Assembly: GCA_001552895.1 (NCBI GenBank)
Contig: KQ959658.1
Location: 1 to 51,436, forward strand
Length of the DNA: 51,436 bases
Origin: Tissierellia bacterium KA00581
GTDB lineage: Bacteria; Bacillota; Clostridia; Tissierellales; Peptoniphilaceae
Direction: 5' to 3'
Each line of letters begins with the position of its first letter. Within the stretch, counting starts at the first letter, position 1. Shown in pieces: positions 18,104 through 27,100 of this stretch. The translations under genes and the position numbers were made by a program. The notes below the pieces were generated by a model, which saw only the letters and a list, made by a program, of their open reading frames with translations, did not search any database and was not told where the DNA came from.

Positions 18104-18925
18104 TTACTCCAATCTAGTTCTAAAATGTTCGGTTATTGTTTCAATTATAAAAACTGTTACAAGCAAAAGTAAAACAATCATGCCAACTTTAGAATAATCT
18201 CTCCAGCCCAATTTTTCATTCAAAATAAGCCCTATACCACCAGCTCCAACATATCCAAGTATCGCAGCATATCTTACATTACCTTCAAAATTAAAAAGTG
18301 ATGTTGAAATATATGATGGTAAAATCACAGGCAAAATTGCATATCTAAATGCATAAAATTTTGTAAATCCCATAGATTCCATACATTCAAATGCTCCCAT
18401 ATCAACAGTTTCTATCGATTCATATAATAATTTTCCTACATATGAAAGTGAAAAAATAAAAATGGCAACAGTACCTGCAAAAGTTCCAAGTCCCCATATA
18501 TATGTTGCAATAAGCGCACAAACTAGTGAGGGTATAGTTCTTAAAATACTTAAAAAAAGCTTGAAAAATCCATTTATAAACTTATTTTTTGTAATATTTG
18601 ATGAAGCTAAAATAGAAACAGGTATTGCTACAACCGCTCCTAAGAAAGAACCCATAAAAGACATCTTAATAGTATCAAAAAGTGGCGTTAAAACCTCACT
18701 TGCATAAGAAAAATCTGGAGGAAACATTCCTTTTAAAATATTAAAAAAATTATTAAAGTTTTTAAAAACCTCAAATTTAAAATCTGTAACACAAGCTGAT
18801 ATATATATAAAAACAATAACCAAAACTGTTATAAGAGGCGTTTTAGATCTTGGTCTTAAAACAATTTTTCCATTACTTAAAATAATTTTTTCTTTTGAAA
18901 ATAGTTTTTTTAATATACTTTTCAT
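18104..18925 (-). CDS. phnE: Phosphonate-type ABC transporter permease (first PhnE)
   Basis: Permease with about six membrane helices, AFRYAILPVILPSYIS as coupling region and YAAILGYVGAGGIGLIL as PhnE signature. I place the start at the ATG at 18923-18925 (MKSILKK, 273 aa) because GAGGAG sits just upstream within the end of phnC; an ATG at 18937 would have the SD sequence inside the gene. The first codon begins one base after the phnC stop. Confidence 0.9.
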   Translation of the reverse strand: MKSILKKLFSKEKIILSNGKIVLRPRSKTPLITVLVIVFIYISACVTDFKFEVFKNFNNFFNILKGMFPPDFSYASEVLTPLFDTIKMSFMGSFLGAVVAIPVSILASSNITKNKFINGFFKLFLSILRTIPSLVCALIATYIWGLGTFAGTVAIFIFSLSYVGKLLYESIETVDMGAFECMESMGFTKFYAFRYAILPVILPSYISTSLFNFEGNVRYAAILGYVGAGGIGLILNEKLGWRDYSKVGMIVLLLLVTVFIIETITEHFRTRLE

Positions 18926-18926
18926 A

Positions 18927-19682
18927 TTACTCCTCATTTGAAAATAAATCTTTTTTATATATTTTATCTAAAATTTCTTTTGTAATATCTTTACTATTAC
19001 CATCATAAACTATTCTTCCCTTATTTATTCCAACAACTCTATCACAATATTTTAAAGCTAATTCAACATCATGAATATTTATAAGAATAGTTATATTATT
19101 TTCTTTATTTATTCTTTTAAAATCACTCATAACTTGATTAGAAGTAACAGGATCAAGTGCTGCAACTGGTTCATCTGCCAAAATAATTTCTGGATTTTGA
19201 CCTAAAGCACGAGCTAATGCAACTCTTTGTTGTTGCCCTCCAGAAAGCTCATCAACTCTTGAATAAGCTTTTTCTAACATATCAACTTTATCAAGAGCTT
19301 CTAAAGATTTTATCTTACAAGATTTTGGAAAAATACCAAAAAATTTTCTAAATCCAGAAAGCTCAGGAACAAAAGCTGTTAAAACATTTTTGATAACACT
19401 ACTTCTAGTAACTAAATTAAAAGATTGAAAAATCATACCAATTTTTCTTCTAAATTTTCTTACCTCGGAGCCTTGTAATTTTTTTATATCAATTCCATTT
19501 ACAAAAAGATCTCCACTTGTTATTTCATGCATCTTATTTACGCATCTAATTAAAGTTGATTTACCTGAACCAGAAAGCCCTATAATAGCAACAAACTCTC
19601 CTTGTTCAATCTTTAAATCAATATTTTGTAATCCCTTTGTTCCATTAGGATATATTTTAGTTACATTTTTAAATTCTATCAT
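18927..19682 (-). CDS. phnC: Phosphonate-type ABC transporter ATP-binding protein
   Basis: A 251-residue ABC ATPase of the PhnC subfamily: Walker A GLSGSGKST at 35-43, ABC signature LSGGQQQRVALARAL near 144-158, Walker B IILADEP near 165-171 and switch His in INIHDVELALKYCDRV. It powers the two PhnE permeases encoded just downstream. GGAG precedes the ATG. A terminator-like hairpin separates it from phnD, so it is probably expressed below the binding protein. Confidence 0.95.
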   Translation of the reverse strand: MIEFKNVTKIYPNGTKGLQNIDLKIEQGEFVAIIGLSGSGKSTLIRCVNKMHEITSGDLFVNGIDIKKLQGSEVRKFRRKIGMIFQSFNLVTRSSVIKNVLTAFVPELSGFRKFFGIFPKSCKIKSLEALDKVDMLEKAYSRVDELSGGQQQRVALARALGQNPEIILADEPVAALDPVTSNQVMSDFKRINKENNITILINIHDVELALKYCDRVVGINKGRIVYDGNSKDITKEILDKIYKKDLFSNEE

Positions 19683-19711
19683 ATAATTTTCTCCATATAA
19701 TTTGTTAAAAA

Positions 19712-19734
19712 AAGGGAAGTTTTAATCTTCCCTT
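19712..19734 (-). terminator. Terminator/attenuator between phnD and phnC
   Basis: The 8-bp stem AAGGGAAG/CTTCCCTT (19712-19719 with 19727-19734) is followed by TTTTTTTAAC on the minus strand. It has intrinsic terminator form inside a gene set that must work together, suggesting partial read-through. Confidence 0.82.
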
Positions 19735-19770
19735 ATATTCATACAATTTAACAACTTCTTAATTTAATCT

Positions 19771-19800
19771 ATATTAATTTATATTAATTTATTTTAATTT
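19771..19800. repeat. Three 10-bp tandem repeats at the 3' end of phnD
   Basis: ATATTAATTT occurs twice in a row, followed by ATTTTAATTT (one mismatch), spanning the phnD stop codon. Probably incidental low-complexity DNA. Confidence 0.6.
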
Positions 19801-20841
19801 TTTTACAATTTCTTGTGCTTTCTTTTCATTGTCATAGTCAGAATCTTTAGCCGGTTTATATCCTTCATGACTATAAACAGAAATTACCTTCTTACCAGCA
19901 TCTGTTTTTGCAATTTCTATCAAAGCTTTTTCTAAAGCTTTTTTAAATTCTGGTGTCATACTCTTAGATTTTTTAGAAACACTAACTGTATCATTATATA
20001 TAGGAGAAGTAACCCCTAAAAGATCTGTTTCATCCCAAATAGACGCTTTTCTTCCATACTTTTCATTCCATTTCTTTTCTTGGTCAATTCTTGCATCAGC
20101 ATAAGTGCAAAGAACATCAACTTGACCAGAAGCAAGTCTTGCAAATGCAGAACCATAAGAATCACTAAGTATAGCATTATTTCCTAAATCTTTAATAGTT
20201 TTACCAAACTTTTCATTTAACCAAAGAGTTGGATATATGTAACCTGCAGGTGATGTAGGATTCATAACACTCCATTTTAAATCTTTAACATCTTCAAAAG
20301 TCAACTTTTCTCCAGAATTTACTTTTTTACTAATAGCACGTCCTTTTTCAGAAGGTCCAGCTATTATTAATGATCTATAAGATGTTACTTGTTCATCAGA
20401 CTTTTTAATAGGTTTTTTTTCATTCCATACTTTCGCATCATCATCATTAACAGAAAGTCCTTTTCTTGTAGCAGTTAAAAGAACTTCTGCGCCATCTCTA
20501 TATAGAACATAAGTTCCAGCAGGAATAAATCCAACATCTAAAGTACCAGCGTTAAGACCTTCTCCAACAGCTTCAAAACTTGTTCCAACAGTTATATCAA
20601 CATTTTTAACTTCAAATCCTTCTTTTGCTAATTGATCTTTTAACAATTGTTTTAAAGGTTCTGTAGCAGTAACAATTTCTGAAGGTTCTCTTGATGGAAC
20701 AAACCCAATTGAAATTTTTTCAATACTAGTTTTGCCATCAGCACTTTTCTTAGAAACATCCTTTTTAGAGCCACAGCCTGATAACACTCCTAAACTTAGC
20801 AAAATTGCTAAAGATGAAAGTATAATTTTTTTTAATTTCAT
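19789..20841 (-). CDS. phnD: Phosphonate/phosphite-type binding lipoprotein
   Basis: A 350-residue lipoprotein with signal and lipobox SLGVLSGC (Cys near 23). The PhnD-type fold is supported by IGFVPSREPSEIV, EAVGEGLNAGTLDVGFIPAGTYVLY and the hinge region NPTSPAGYIYPTLWL. It captures an oxyanion-type substrate outside the membrane for PhnC/PhnE. It has its own promoter at 20895-20923, and a hairpin follows it, giving more binding protein than transporter. AGGAGG precedes the ATG. Confidence 0.93.
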   Translation of the reverse strand: MKLKKIILSSLAILLSLGVLSGCGSKKDVSKKSADGKTSIEKISIGFVPSREPSEIVTATEPLKQLLKDQLAKEGFEVKNVDITVGTSFEAVGEGLNAGTLDVGFIPAGTYVLYRDGAEVLLTATRKGLSVNDDDAKVWNEKKPIKKSDEQVTSYRSLIIAGPSEKGRAISKKVNSGEKLTFEDVKDLKWSVMNPTSPAGYIYPTLWLNEKFGKTIKDLGNNAILSDSYGSAFARLASGQVDVLCTYADARIDQEKKWNEKYGRKASIWDETDLLGVTSPIYNDTVSVSKKSKSMTPEFKKALEKALIEIAKTDAGKKVISVYSHEGYKPAKDSDYDNEKKAQEIVKKLK

Positions 20842-20894
20842 AAATCCTCCTATGATGAATATAAGTAAATCTAAATTGCATGAATTACAAAAAT

Positions 20895-20923
20895 ATTATA
20901 GCATTTTATATTAAAATTTACAA
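20895..20923 (-). promoter_or_regulatory. Promoter of the phn-type transport operon
   Basis: TTGTAA (20918-20923), 17 nt, TATAAT (20895-20900) on the minus strand, about 55 nt upstream of the phnD ATG. No Pho box or riboswitch was recognised in the leader. Confidence 0.78.
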
Positions 20924-20968
20924 CATCTATTTAATAAAAATATTCATTTATATATCAATTTCTTTACA

Positions 20969-21000
20969 TATTAAAAGAGAGCTAAAGCTCTCTTTTAATA
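20969..21000 (-). terminator. Terminator of the glycine reductase operon
   Basis: A perfect 14-bp stem (20969-20982 with 20987-21000) has the GC-rich core GAGAGC/GCTCTC and a 4-nt loop. On the minus strand the core is followed by TTTTAATA. It lies just past the grdD stop. Confidence 0.85.
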
Positions 21001-21009
21001 CACTATATA

Positions 21010-22170
21010 TTAACCAATATAACCTTCTTTTGCAAGAATTTCTTTTGATTTTTCTAAATTAGCTTCATTTACCATTACAACTGGTCCTGTACATCCCATA
21101 CCTGTTTTTGCAAAAATATTATTTTTCCAAAGAGCTACTTTTGCATCTTCAAGTTCAAGAATATCAATTCCACCAATAGCTGCAGTAGTTTGTTCTTCAG
21201 CTGGACATTTAACTTCTTCTGTCTTTTCTTCTTTTTTACTACCAGCAGAAGTAATTTTTTCTAAAATTGCCTTTAAACCAGCTTTATTAGCTTTTTCAAA
21301 TTCTTTTTTAGATACTTCTTTGATATGTCCTTTAACTAATTGACCAGCATAGCTCATCGCATTAGCTATTACAGGATATCCTGATGCTCTTGATACTATA
21401 AGTACAAGTCTATCATATCCTTCGCCAATTCCAGGGCCATAGCCATATCCCATAGCTTCAAATCCACCACCAGTAGTATATGAAGAAAATACTTTCATTA
21501 AAAGATTACCTGTTAAAGTATCATTTACCATAACATCAGGTACACCTTGTAATAAGTCATTTCCTCTCATTAAAACTCCACCGTCAGCTCTGTTAGATTC
21601 AGCAAAATGCATATCGTAACCATTTTCTTTTAATTCTTTAAATGCTCTTTCAACAGAAACTGCATTATCAACATTTAAAATACCAACAGTTGGATGTTCA
21701 ATACCTAAAGCTTTAGCTACTATAATTCCATAGATACCATTTTTAACCATACCTTCAACTCTATGTGCAGAAGAAGTTCCTGTAGTTGTTGCAATAATCA
21801 TTTCTTTTGCTTTTGCAGGAGTAACAGCACGACCAACAGTAGATACTCCTATTGGAAAACTATAATGCATAGTTACGCATCCATCAATTTCTTCTTTATC
21901 TAGAAGTTCTTCCATTTTAGCATAGCCTTCTTCTTCATTAGCAACTACATATTGTTTTAATGAAGTTTTTACTTCAGGTCCTATGATGCAATATTCAACA
22001 CTTTTATCTCTTGATTGAGCAAGTTCTGCTCCTTTAACAACATTTTCTAGTCCGTGTTCACTGCCTAAAGTTGTAACAGCAATTCTTGGTCTTGTGGTAA
22101 AAGCACCAGTTTCTAAGCCTGTTGCAATTTCTTCAAAGACATCACCTATTACTTTTTTTATATCAGACAT
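21010..22170 (-). CDS. grdD: Glycine reductase component C, GrdD subunit
   Basis: GrdD is the acetyl-transferring alpha subunit of component C; with GrdC it releases acetyl phosphate from the Se-carboxymethyl intermediate. Recognised by IATGLETGAFTTRPRIAVTT, SAHRVEGMVKNGIYGIIVAK and the C-terminal KTGMGCTGPVV, whose Cys (about residue 360) corresponds to the reactive Cys of the family. It resembles PlsX/phosphate acyltransferases. I start at the ATG at 22168-22170 (MSDIKK, 386 aa), because AGAGGTGAT lies just upstream; an earlier TTG would put that site inside the gene. Confidence 0.95.
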   Translation of the reverse strand: MSDIKKVIGDVFEEIATGLETGAFTTRPRIAVTTLGSEHGLENVVKGAELAQSRDKSVEYCIIGPEVKTSLKQYVVANEEEGYAKMEELLDKEEIDGCVTMHYSFPIGVSTVGRAVTPAKAKEMIIATTTGTSSAHRVEGMVKNGIYGIIVAKALGIEHPTVGILNVDNAVSVERAFKELKENGYDMHFAESNRADGGVLMRGNDLLQGVPDVMVNDTLTGNLLMKVFSSYTTGGGFEAMGYGYGPGIGEGYDRLVLIVSRASGYPVIANAMSYAGQLVKGHIKEVSKKEFEKANKAGLKAILEKITSAGSKKEEKTEEVKCPAEEQTTAAIGGIDILELEDAKVALWKNNIFAKTGMGCTGPVVMVNEANLEKSKEILAKEGYIG

Positions 22171-22180
22171 TAGATCACCT

Positions 22181-23725
22181 CTATTCTTCAACTAAAGAAG
22201 ATGCAAAATTTCTCATTGCTTCAGCAACTAATTTCTTAACTTCTTCCTTAGAAACTCCAGAGTTTTCGTCTTCTAATTTGCCTGAATTTCTTTCGATAAC
22301 AATTGATACACCATCAAATAAGTTAGTCATTCTTCCTAAGAATAATGAACCTTTACCTATAATCATAGCTCTATTTAATTTTCCAGTTGTTAAATCTTCT
22401 CTACAGAATCCTAAATAAGGAACACCTGAAGGAATATGTCCTTGAGTTGGTGCCCAACCTTCCATTCCGTGTTCAGCTATGAATGTTGGCATTTCAGCTT
22501 TTTGTAATTGTTTTTTCATTACACCTAATGCACCAATCATCTTAAAGTTGGCATTTGGCACATCTCCTGCTCCAGCAGGTTTTGTAATATCTGGATTTTG
22601 CATTTCTGCTGAGTATTTATCAACATCTTTTACAGTAAGACCTGCTTTTTCAAGTGGATCTGTAACAAGTGAAGTTATTACAGCTTGAGGTGATGAACCT
22701 GTTCCTACTGTATGTCTACCAACTATATCAGTTCTTAATACTGGATTAACTCCATCATTTTCAGAAATTAAAATAGCAAATCCACCGATAACATCTTCTA
22801 GAATTGGAAGACCTTTTTTAACGTGGTCTTTACCATTCATACCTAATTTAGCAGTACATCCACCTGCTACCATAACAACATTTTTAAATGTTCCTGAATG
22901 TACATGAGATGAAGCTGCAATTAAAGTATGAGTTGGAGCAGCACAGAATCCTCTTATATCTGAACCTGAAGCACTATTAAATCCTGCAAGTTCTGCTATA
23001 GATTTTGCAAAGTTACCGCCACCTCTTTGGTTCATATCTCCACATGCTTCTTCTGAACATTCAATTACATATTCAACTTCATTAGGGTCAATATCATTTT
23101 TATCAACTAAATGTAAAGCAGCAAGTAAACCAGAAGCTTTTGTTACTATATTTTCTAACATAACATGAGCAGATAAGTTAGCATCAACATCATGTGCTTT
23201 AATTACAACACCTACTAATTTACCATCAAAGTATAAACCTTCAGCGTGATTTTTCATATGTTCTTCAAGTACTGATTGATCAACACCTTCTGTTATTCTA
23301 GAAATTAAAGCATCACTAACAACTGGATTCTTTTTTAATTCTTCCTTAACAGATTCAGTAAATTCTTTATTTAAATATACTAATTCAAAAGCATCACAAA
23401 TCTTCATAAGACCGATAAATTCATTTTCTGGCATTATTTCACCATATTTACCAACTCTTGAAGCGTTAGTTAAATATTTATCAGGGTCTGACCAAGGTTG
23501 AGGCACAGCTCTTAAATCATCTGGAGTTTTGTTTCCAATATAAACTTGGTTTGGTAAATAATTTACAACTTCATCAAATTTTCTAATGTGCTTTGGTGCT
23601 TCTTTTAAATATTCCGAATCTGGATTTAAAGCCCTTTCAGTTGTTTGTGTTGTTCCGTTTTGCATAATCATGTCCGGTGCATGAACTAATACATAAGAAG
23701 TTCCTTTTATTACAGGAAAATTCAT
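22181..23725 (-). CDS. grdC: Glycine reductase component C, GrdC subunit
   Basis: The 514-residue beta subunit of the acetyl-phosphate-forming component C. It is related to FabH-like condensing enzymes. Recognisable family text includes GTSYVLVHAPDMIMQNGTTQ at the N terminus, VIECSEEACGDMNQRGGGN with a conserved Cys, and SGSDIRGFCAAPTHTLI. AAAGGAGG precedes the ATG. A strong hairpin separates it from grdB, and grdD follows 10 nt after its stop. Confidence 0.95.
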   Translation of the reverse strand: MNFPVIKGTSYVLVHAPDMIMQNGTTQTTERALNPDSEYLKEAPKHIRKFDEVVNYLPNQVYIGNKTPDDLRAVPQPWSDPDKYLTNASRVGKYGEIMPENEFIGLMKICDAFELVYLNKEFTESVKEELKKNPVVSDALISRITEGVDQSVLEEHMKNHAEGLYFDGKLVGVVIKAHDVDANLSAHVMLENIVTKASGLLAALHLVDKNDIDPNEVEYVIECSEEACGDMNQRGGGNFAKSIAELAGFNSASGSDIRGFCAAPTHTLIAASSHVHSGTFKNVVMVAGGCTAKLGMNGKDHVKKGLPILEDVIGGFAILISENDGVNPVLRTDIVGRHTVGTGSSPQAVITSLVTDPLEKAGLTVKDVDKYSAEMQNPDITKPAGAGDVPNANFKMIGALGVMKKQLQKAEMPTFIAEHGMEGWAPTQGHIPSGVPYLGFCREDLTTGKLNRAMIIGKGSLFLGRMTNLFDGVSIVIERNSGKLEDENSGVSKEEVKKLVAEAMRNFASSLVEE

Positions 23726-23807
23726 CTTAAATTACCTCCTTTATTTTTTAAAAACAGATAGCCATTATGTAAGCAAACTACCCTCGATATAAGAATACCA
23801 CTAAATT

Positions 23808-23837
23808 AAAAAGGTGTCAAGTACTTGACACCTTTTT
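23808..23837 (-). terminator. Strong hairpin between grdB and grdC
   Basis: A 13-bp stem (23808-23820 with 23825-23837) with loop GTAC and core AAGGTGTCAAG/CTTGACACCTT is followed on the minus strand by TTTAATTTAG. It has terminator form in the middle of the grd cluster. Confidence 0.88.
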
Positions 23838-23848
23838 TAATTTAATTA

Positions 23849-25156
23849 TTATTCAAATATTGTTTGTCCTTCAACTTCAGTTGATAAAGCTTTTAATGCT
23901 TTCTTAACAATATTCATTCTTAATTCATATTCTTCTTTTGCATCTAACTTAGGATTTCCTAATGGATGAGGAATTGCTATAGCAGGAACGATTCTGTTAG
24001 CTCCTACTGTCATAGAAATTGGAGTTACAGTACAAACGTGTACTACTGGAATACCAGCTCTTTCAATTTCTTTAACCATTGTTGCTCCGCAACGTGTACA
24101 AGTACCTCAAGTAGATGTCAAGATAACTGCGTCTACTCCGTCAGCTACTAATTCTTTACTGAATTTTTCAGCAAATCCTTTTGCTGAAGCAACGGCAGTA
24201 CCATTACCTACAGTTGTATAGAAGTATCTATGAAGACTTCCAATTTGTCCTTCTTTTTCTAATTCTCTTAAAGCATCAACTGGTAAAACTCTATCAGGAT
24301 CTTGGTTAGCATAAACTGGGTCATAACCACCATGTGCTGTTTCCCATTCTCCTTCTTTAAGGTTCATAACACCTTCAATATCATATTTACCATATTTTGA
24401 AGCTGATGAAGATTCGATATGGTCAGGGTTTCCATGAGGAACAATACCACCTGAAGTTACAAGAGCTATCTTAGCTTTTGTAATATCTTTTACAGCTGGA
24501 TTTGGATCAACTTTATCAAAAACTGGCATTGGGAATTCTGTTTCGAATTCTTCTCCCTTTAGTTTTTTGATCATCATTGCTACAGCTCTTTTACCACCGA
24601 AATCTTCTCTAAAAATATTCTTTCTAACTCCTCTTTCAATGTAACCTTCTTCAGCTGGAGAACCAATTTCTTCTCCCTTAACAAGTTTCAATGCAAGTGG
24701 AACCATTTTGCTTACAGCATCTTTCATACCTGCAGCACTATTTTTAGTAGAAACTACATATACGCTCTTTTTGAACATATCTGCACCCGGATTTTCAATA
24801 TACATTCCTGTTAATGCAGGAATTCCTAATTCGTTTTGTACAGCTTCTGTAATTGTTCCAGCAGCAACTCCATAACGTCCTGCATTGAAAGCTGGTCCTG
24901 CTATGAATAAGTCTGGATTATATTTTTTAACCATTTCTAAAACTTCTGCTTTAGCTTGTTCCATGTTTTCACCAAAATAGCTATCACCACAGATTACTGT
25001 TGCAACTATTTCAGCTTCACCCTTAAAACCAGCATTTAAAGCTAAACCAGGTCCGATTACTGTTTCTCTTACTTCTGGTTTATAATCAGCTTTTTCTTCT
25101 CCACCGATACCTGCGAAGAATTGGTTTATATAGTGAACTACTCTTAATTTTTTCAC
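23849..25156 (-). CDS. grdB: Glycine reductase component B, selenoprotein GrdB
   Basis: The substrate-binding selenoprotein of glycine reductase, 435 aa with selenocysteine 350 encoded by in-frame TGA at 24107-24109. The sequence around it, ILTST-U-GTCTRCGATMVKEIE, is the diagnostic GrdB motif, and the reading frame continues for another 85 residues with GrdB sequence. The N terminus (KKLRVVHYINQFFAGIGGEE) supports the GTG start at 25154-25156, with AGAGGTG just upstream. Translated with the standard code it looks like two genes. GrdB, with the pyruvoyl protein GrdE, binds glycine as a Schiff base and passes the carboxymethyl group to the GrdA selenol. Confidence 0.97.
24081..24109 (-). promoter_or_regulatory. 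Selenocysteine UGA and probable SECIS hairpin of grdB
   Basis: The UGA at 24107-24109 is followed 13 nt downstream in the mRNA by GUUGC-GGA-GCAAC (24081-24093), a 5-bp stem with a G-rich apical loop. This is the position and form of bacterial SECIS elements read by SelB. Pairing was judged by eye. Confidence 0.7.
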
Positions 25157-25215
25157 ACTAATCACCTCTCTTCATATATTGCTATATGATTTTTTATTTA
25201 CTGTCTATATTTTTA

Positions 25216-25680
25216 TTATAATGATTTTCTAATTTCGCTTACTGCATTAATGATTGCATCACAATCAAGAACCATTTCCATCATTCCGATTTGTTCGTCA
25301 TAAACGGCTTCATCTACTTCTGCTTTGAATTCTGGTTCTACTGCATGATAAACTTTAAGTCCTAACTGAACTCCTGCTAATGGGCCTGCAAAAGTTGGGT
25401 CTCCAGTTGTTACAGTTTCAGCTGCTAAAGCTGCTGATTCTGCTTCTGAAGCTCCTAAAAGAACTAGACAATTTTCTTTTCCATATTTTTCTGCTAATTC
25501 TTTAATTCTCTTTTGATTTTCTAAGTCCATTGCTCCTGCTGCAGTTCAGACAAAACATTCTGTTGCTGAGAATACTATTTCTGCAGGAGTAGTAGCGACA
25601 CATTCTTCCATAGCTGGGCCTGGTACCCCATCTCTATCTCCGATTATGATTACTTTTGTATCTTTTGTAAAAAGTGCCAT
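25216..25680 (-). CDS. grdA: Glycine reductase component A, selenoprotein GrdA
   Basis: A 154-residue selenoprotein common to glycine, sarcosine and betaine reductases. The start ATG is at 25678-25680 with AGGAAG about 11 nt upstream. In-frame TGA at 25546-25548 encodes Sec45 in [18 protein letters not shown], the diagnostic GrdA redox motif (CxxU). Downstream sequence ([32 protein letters not shown]) is typical GrdA. It carries the carboxymethyl group as a selenoether and is then re-reduced by thioredoxin. A standard-code call would start at Met52 and lose the active site. The expected SECIS must lie within about 40 nt after the TGA, but I cannot define its pairing. Confidence 0.97.
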
Positions 25681-25760
25681 ATCGCGTATACTTCCTTTCT
25701 TTATTTTTTTTATTTTTTATATCTTTTTTCTATAATTTCCGATTAAACTAAAACTTAATT

Positions 25761-27047
25761 TTAATATCCTGTTGCAGATAATTTGTTAAATCCTAATTCG
25801 TTTGTTGCACCTGTAATTGCTTGTAATTCAACCATAATTGAACCATCTTCTCTTAATGATCCATCAAATCCACCAGCAATGATGTCAACATAATCTAATG
25901 TTCCGATAACTTTATCCATCTTAGGTAATACGATAGTTTCGTTAGCGTTACCTCCTGTAACTACTGCATTTGCAGCTGCATCAGCGTCAGCTAATGATTG
26001 GCTAGCGCCGTCTCTTCCTGCATATTCATCAGTAATGATTACAGTTTTAACTCCTTGTCCTTCAATCTTCTTACAGTTCATAATTAAGTCTGTATCTGGG
26101 TTACCGAATCCTTCTTGTGATACGATAGCTCCGTCAAGATTTAAGAATTTACATAATTTAGCAGTCCAGTTTGATGATCTTTCCTTATCTGCTAAGTATA
26201 CATTTTCGTTAGTGATAATTACACCAACAAAGTTGATTTCTTTACCATGTTTTTCATACATAGCTCTAACAACTGGGTTGTTTAAATGATGGTAAGTTGT
26301 ATTTTTATCACATGAAGATACACAGTTACCACTTAAAATAGCTCCATCCATCAATTCTGTTGGATATAATAAAGTTGGAACTATTTGTTTTGCATCTACA
26401 CCATATACATATGTATCATGTAGTAATCCTTGAGATTGTAGCATTTGAACATATGCAACTTTTGGTAAGCCTTTTAATTCTTCAGCTTGTTCGAATAATG
26501 GTTTAGTTTCAAAAACTTCAACTTCATCTGGTTCAACTTCTTTACCAGCTTTTCCTAAATATGTTGCAGCTTTTAATCCAGCCATTCTAACAGCTTTTTC
26601 ATACATATGAGTTGCAACACCTTCAGCAGGTTCAACAATCAATACGATATTGTTTGTTTTTGAAAATGGAGTGTATTCAGCTCCAGGTCCTTTCATATCA
26701 ACAATACCTTCTTGGAAACCTACAATTTTACCAACTGTCATTACAGCTGCTCCCTTAAGAACATGAGTTCTTCCTGAACCAACTACATCGACTTTTGAAA
26801 TCATTCCAGGGAATACTCCGCCTGGTCCATTAACCTTTACTCTTGGTTCTACAACATCCTTAATTGGAGTAATTCTTACACTTTCACCTGGTTTTGCAAG
26901 ATCTACGTCTACTGATTTTAGATGTTCATCTTCCATTAATAAAGAAACTAATTCTTCTTTGTTAATGTATAAAACACCCTTTTCTACTTTTGTTTCATTA
27001 GAAAATTGAATATCATTAATCATGATTTTTCCTAATTCTAGACGCAT
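25761..27047 (-). CDS. grdE: Glycine reductase component B precursor GrdE (pyruvoyl proprotein)
   Basis: The 428-residue proprotein is cleaved at Asn241-Cys242 (ILSGNCVSSCDKNTTY), generating two subunits, the larger-numbered one carrying an N-terminal pyruvoyl group derived from Cys242; the position agrees with the family. The N terminus MRLELGKIMINDIQFS matches GrdE. The pyruvoyl group activates glycine's amino group. A full AAGGAGGTGA precedes the ATG. A weak hairpin at 27074-27094 separates it from trxB; no terminator separates it from grdA. Confidence 0.96.
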   Translation of the reverse strand: MRLELGKIMINDIQFSNETKVEKGVLYINKEELVSLLMEDEHLKSVDVDLAKPGESVRITPIKDVVEPRVKVNGPGGVFPGMISKVDVVGSGRTHVLKGAAVMTVGKIVGFQEGIVDMKGPGAEYTPFSKTNNIVLIVEPAEGVATHMYEKAVRMAGLKAATYLGKAGKEVEPDEVEVFETKPLFEQAEELKGLPKVAYVQMLQSQGLLHDTYVYGVDAKQIVPTLLYPTELMDGAILSGNCVSSCDKNTTYHHLNNPVVRAMYEKHGKEINFVGVIITNENVYLADKERSSNWTAKLCKFLNLDGAIVSQEGFGNPDTDLIMNCKKIEGQGVKTVIITDEYAGRDGASQSLADADAAANAVVTGGNANETIVLPKMDKVIGTLDYVDIIAGGFDGSLREDGSIMVELQAITGATNELGFNKLSATGY

Positions 27048-27073
27048 ATACTCACCTCCTTAAAATTTATATA

Positions 27074-27094
27074 TTTAATTCTTAAAGAATTAAA
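27074..27094 (-). other. Small hairpin between trxB and grdE
   Basis: A 9-bp AT-only stem (27074-27082 with 27086-27094) sits in the 53-nt gap. There is no T run directly after it, so it is more likely an mRNA-end stabiliser or processing site than a terminator. Confidence 0.4.
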
Positions 27095-27100
27095 CTCAAC

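Noticed and set aside
23849-25156. Two adjacent short genes or a frameshifted pseudogene in grdB
   Set aside because: The frame is unbroken except for one TGA within the GrdB selenocysteine motif, and both halves are GrdB sequence; a hairpin of SECIS form follows the TGA.
25216-25680. GrdA as a 104-residue truncated protein starting at an internal Met
   Set aside because: An in-frame ATG with SD lies upstream, and the intervening sequence is typical GrdA up to the TGA at the CxxU motif.
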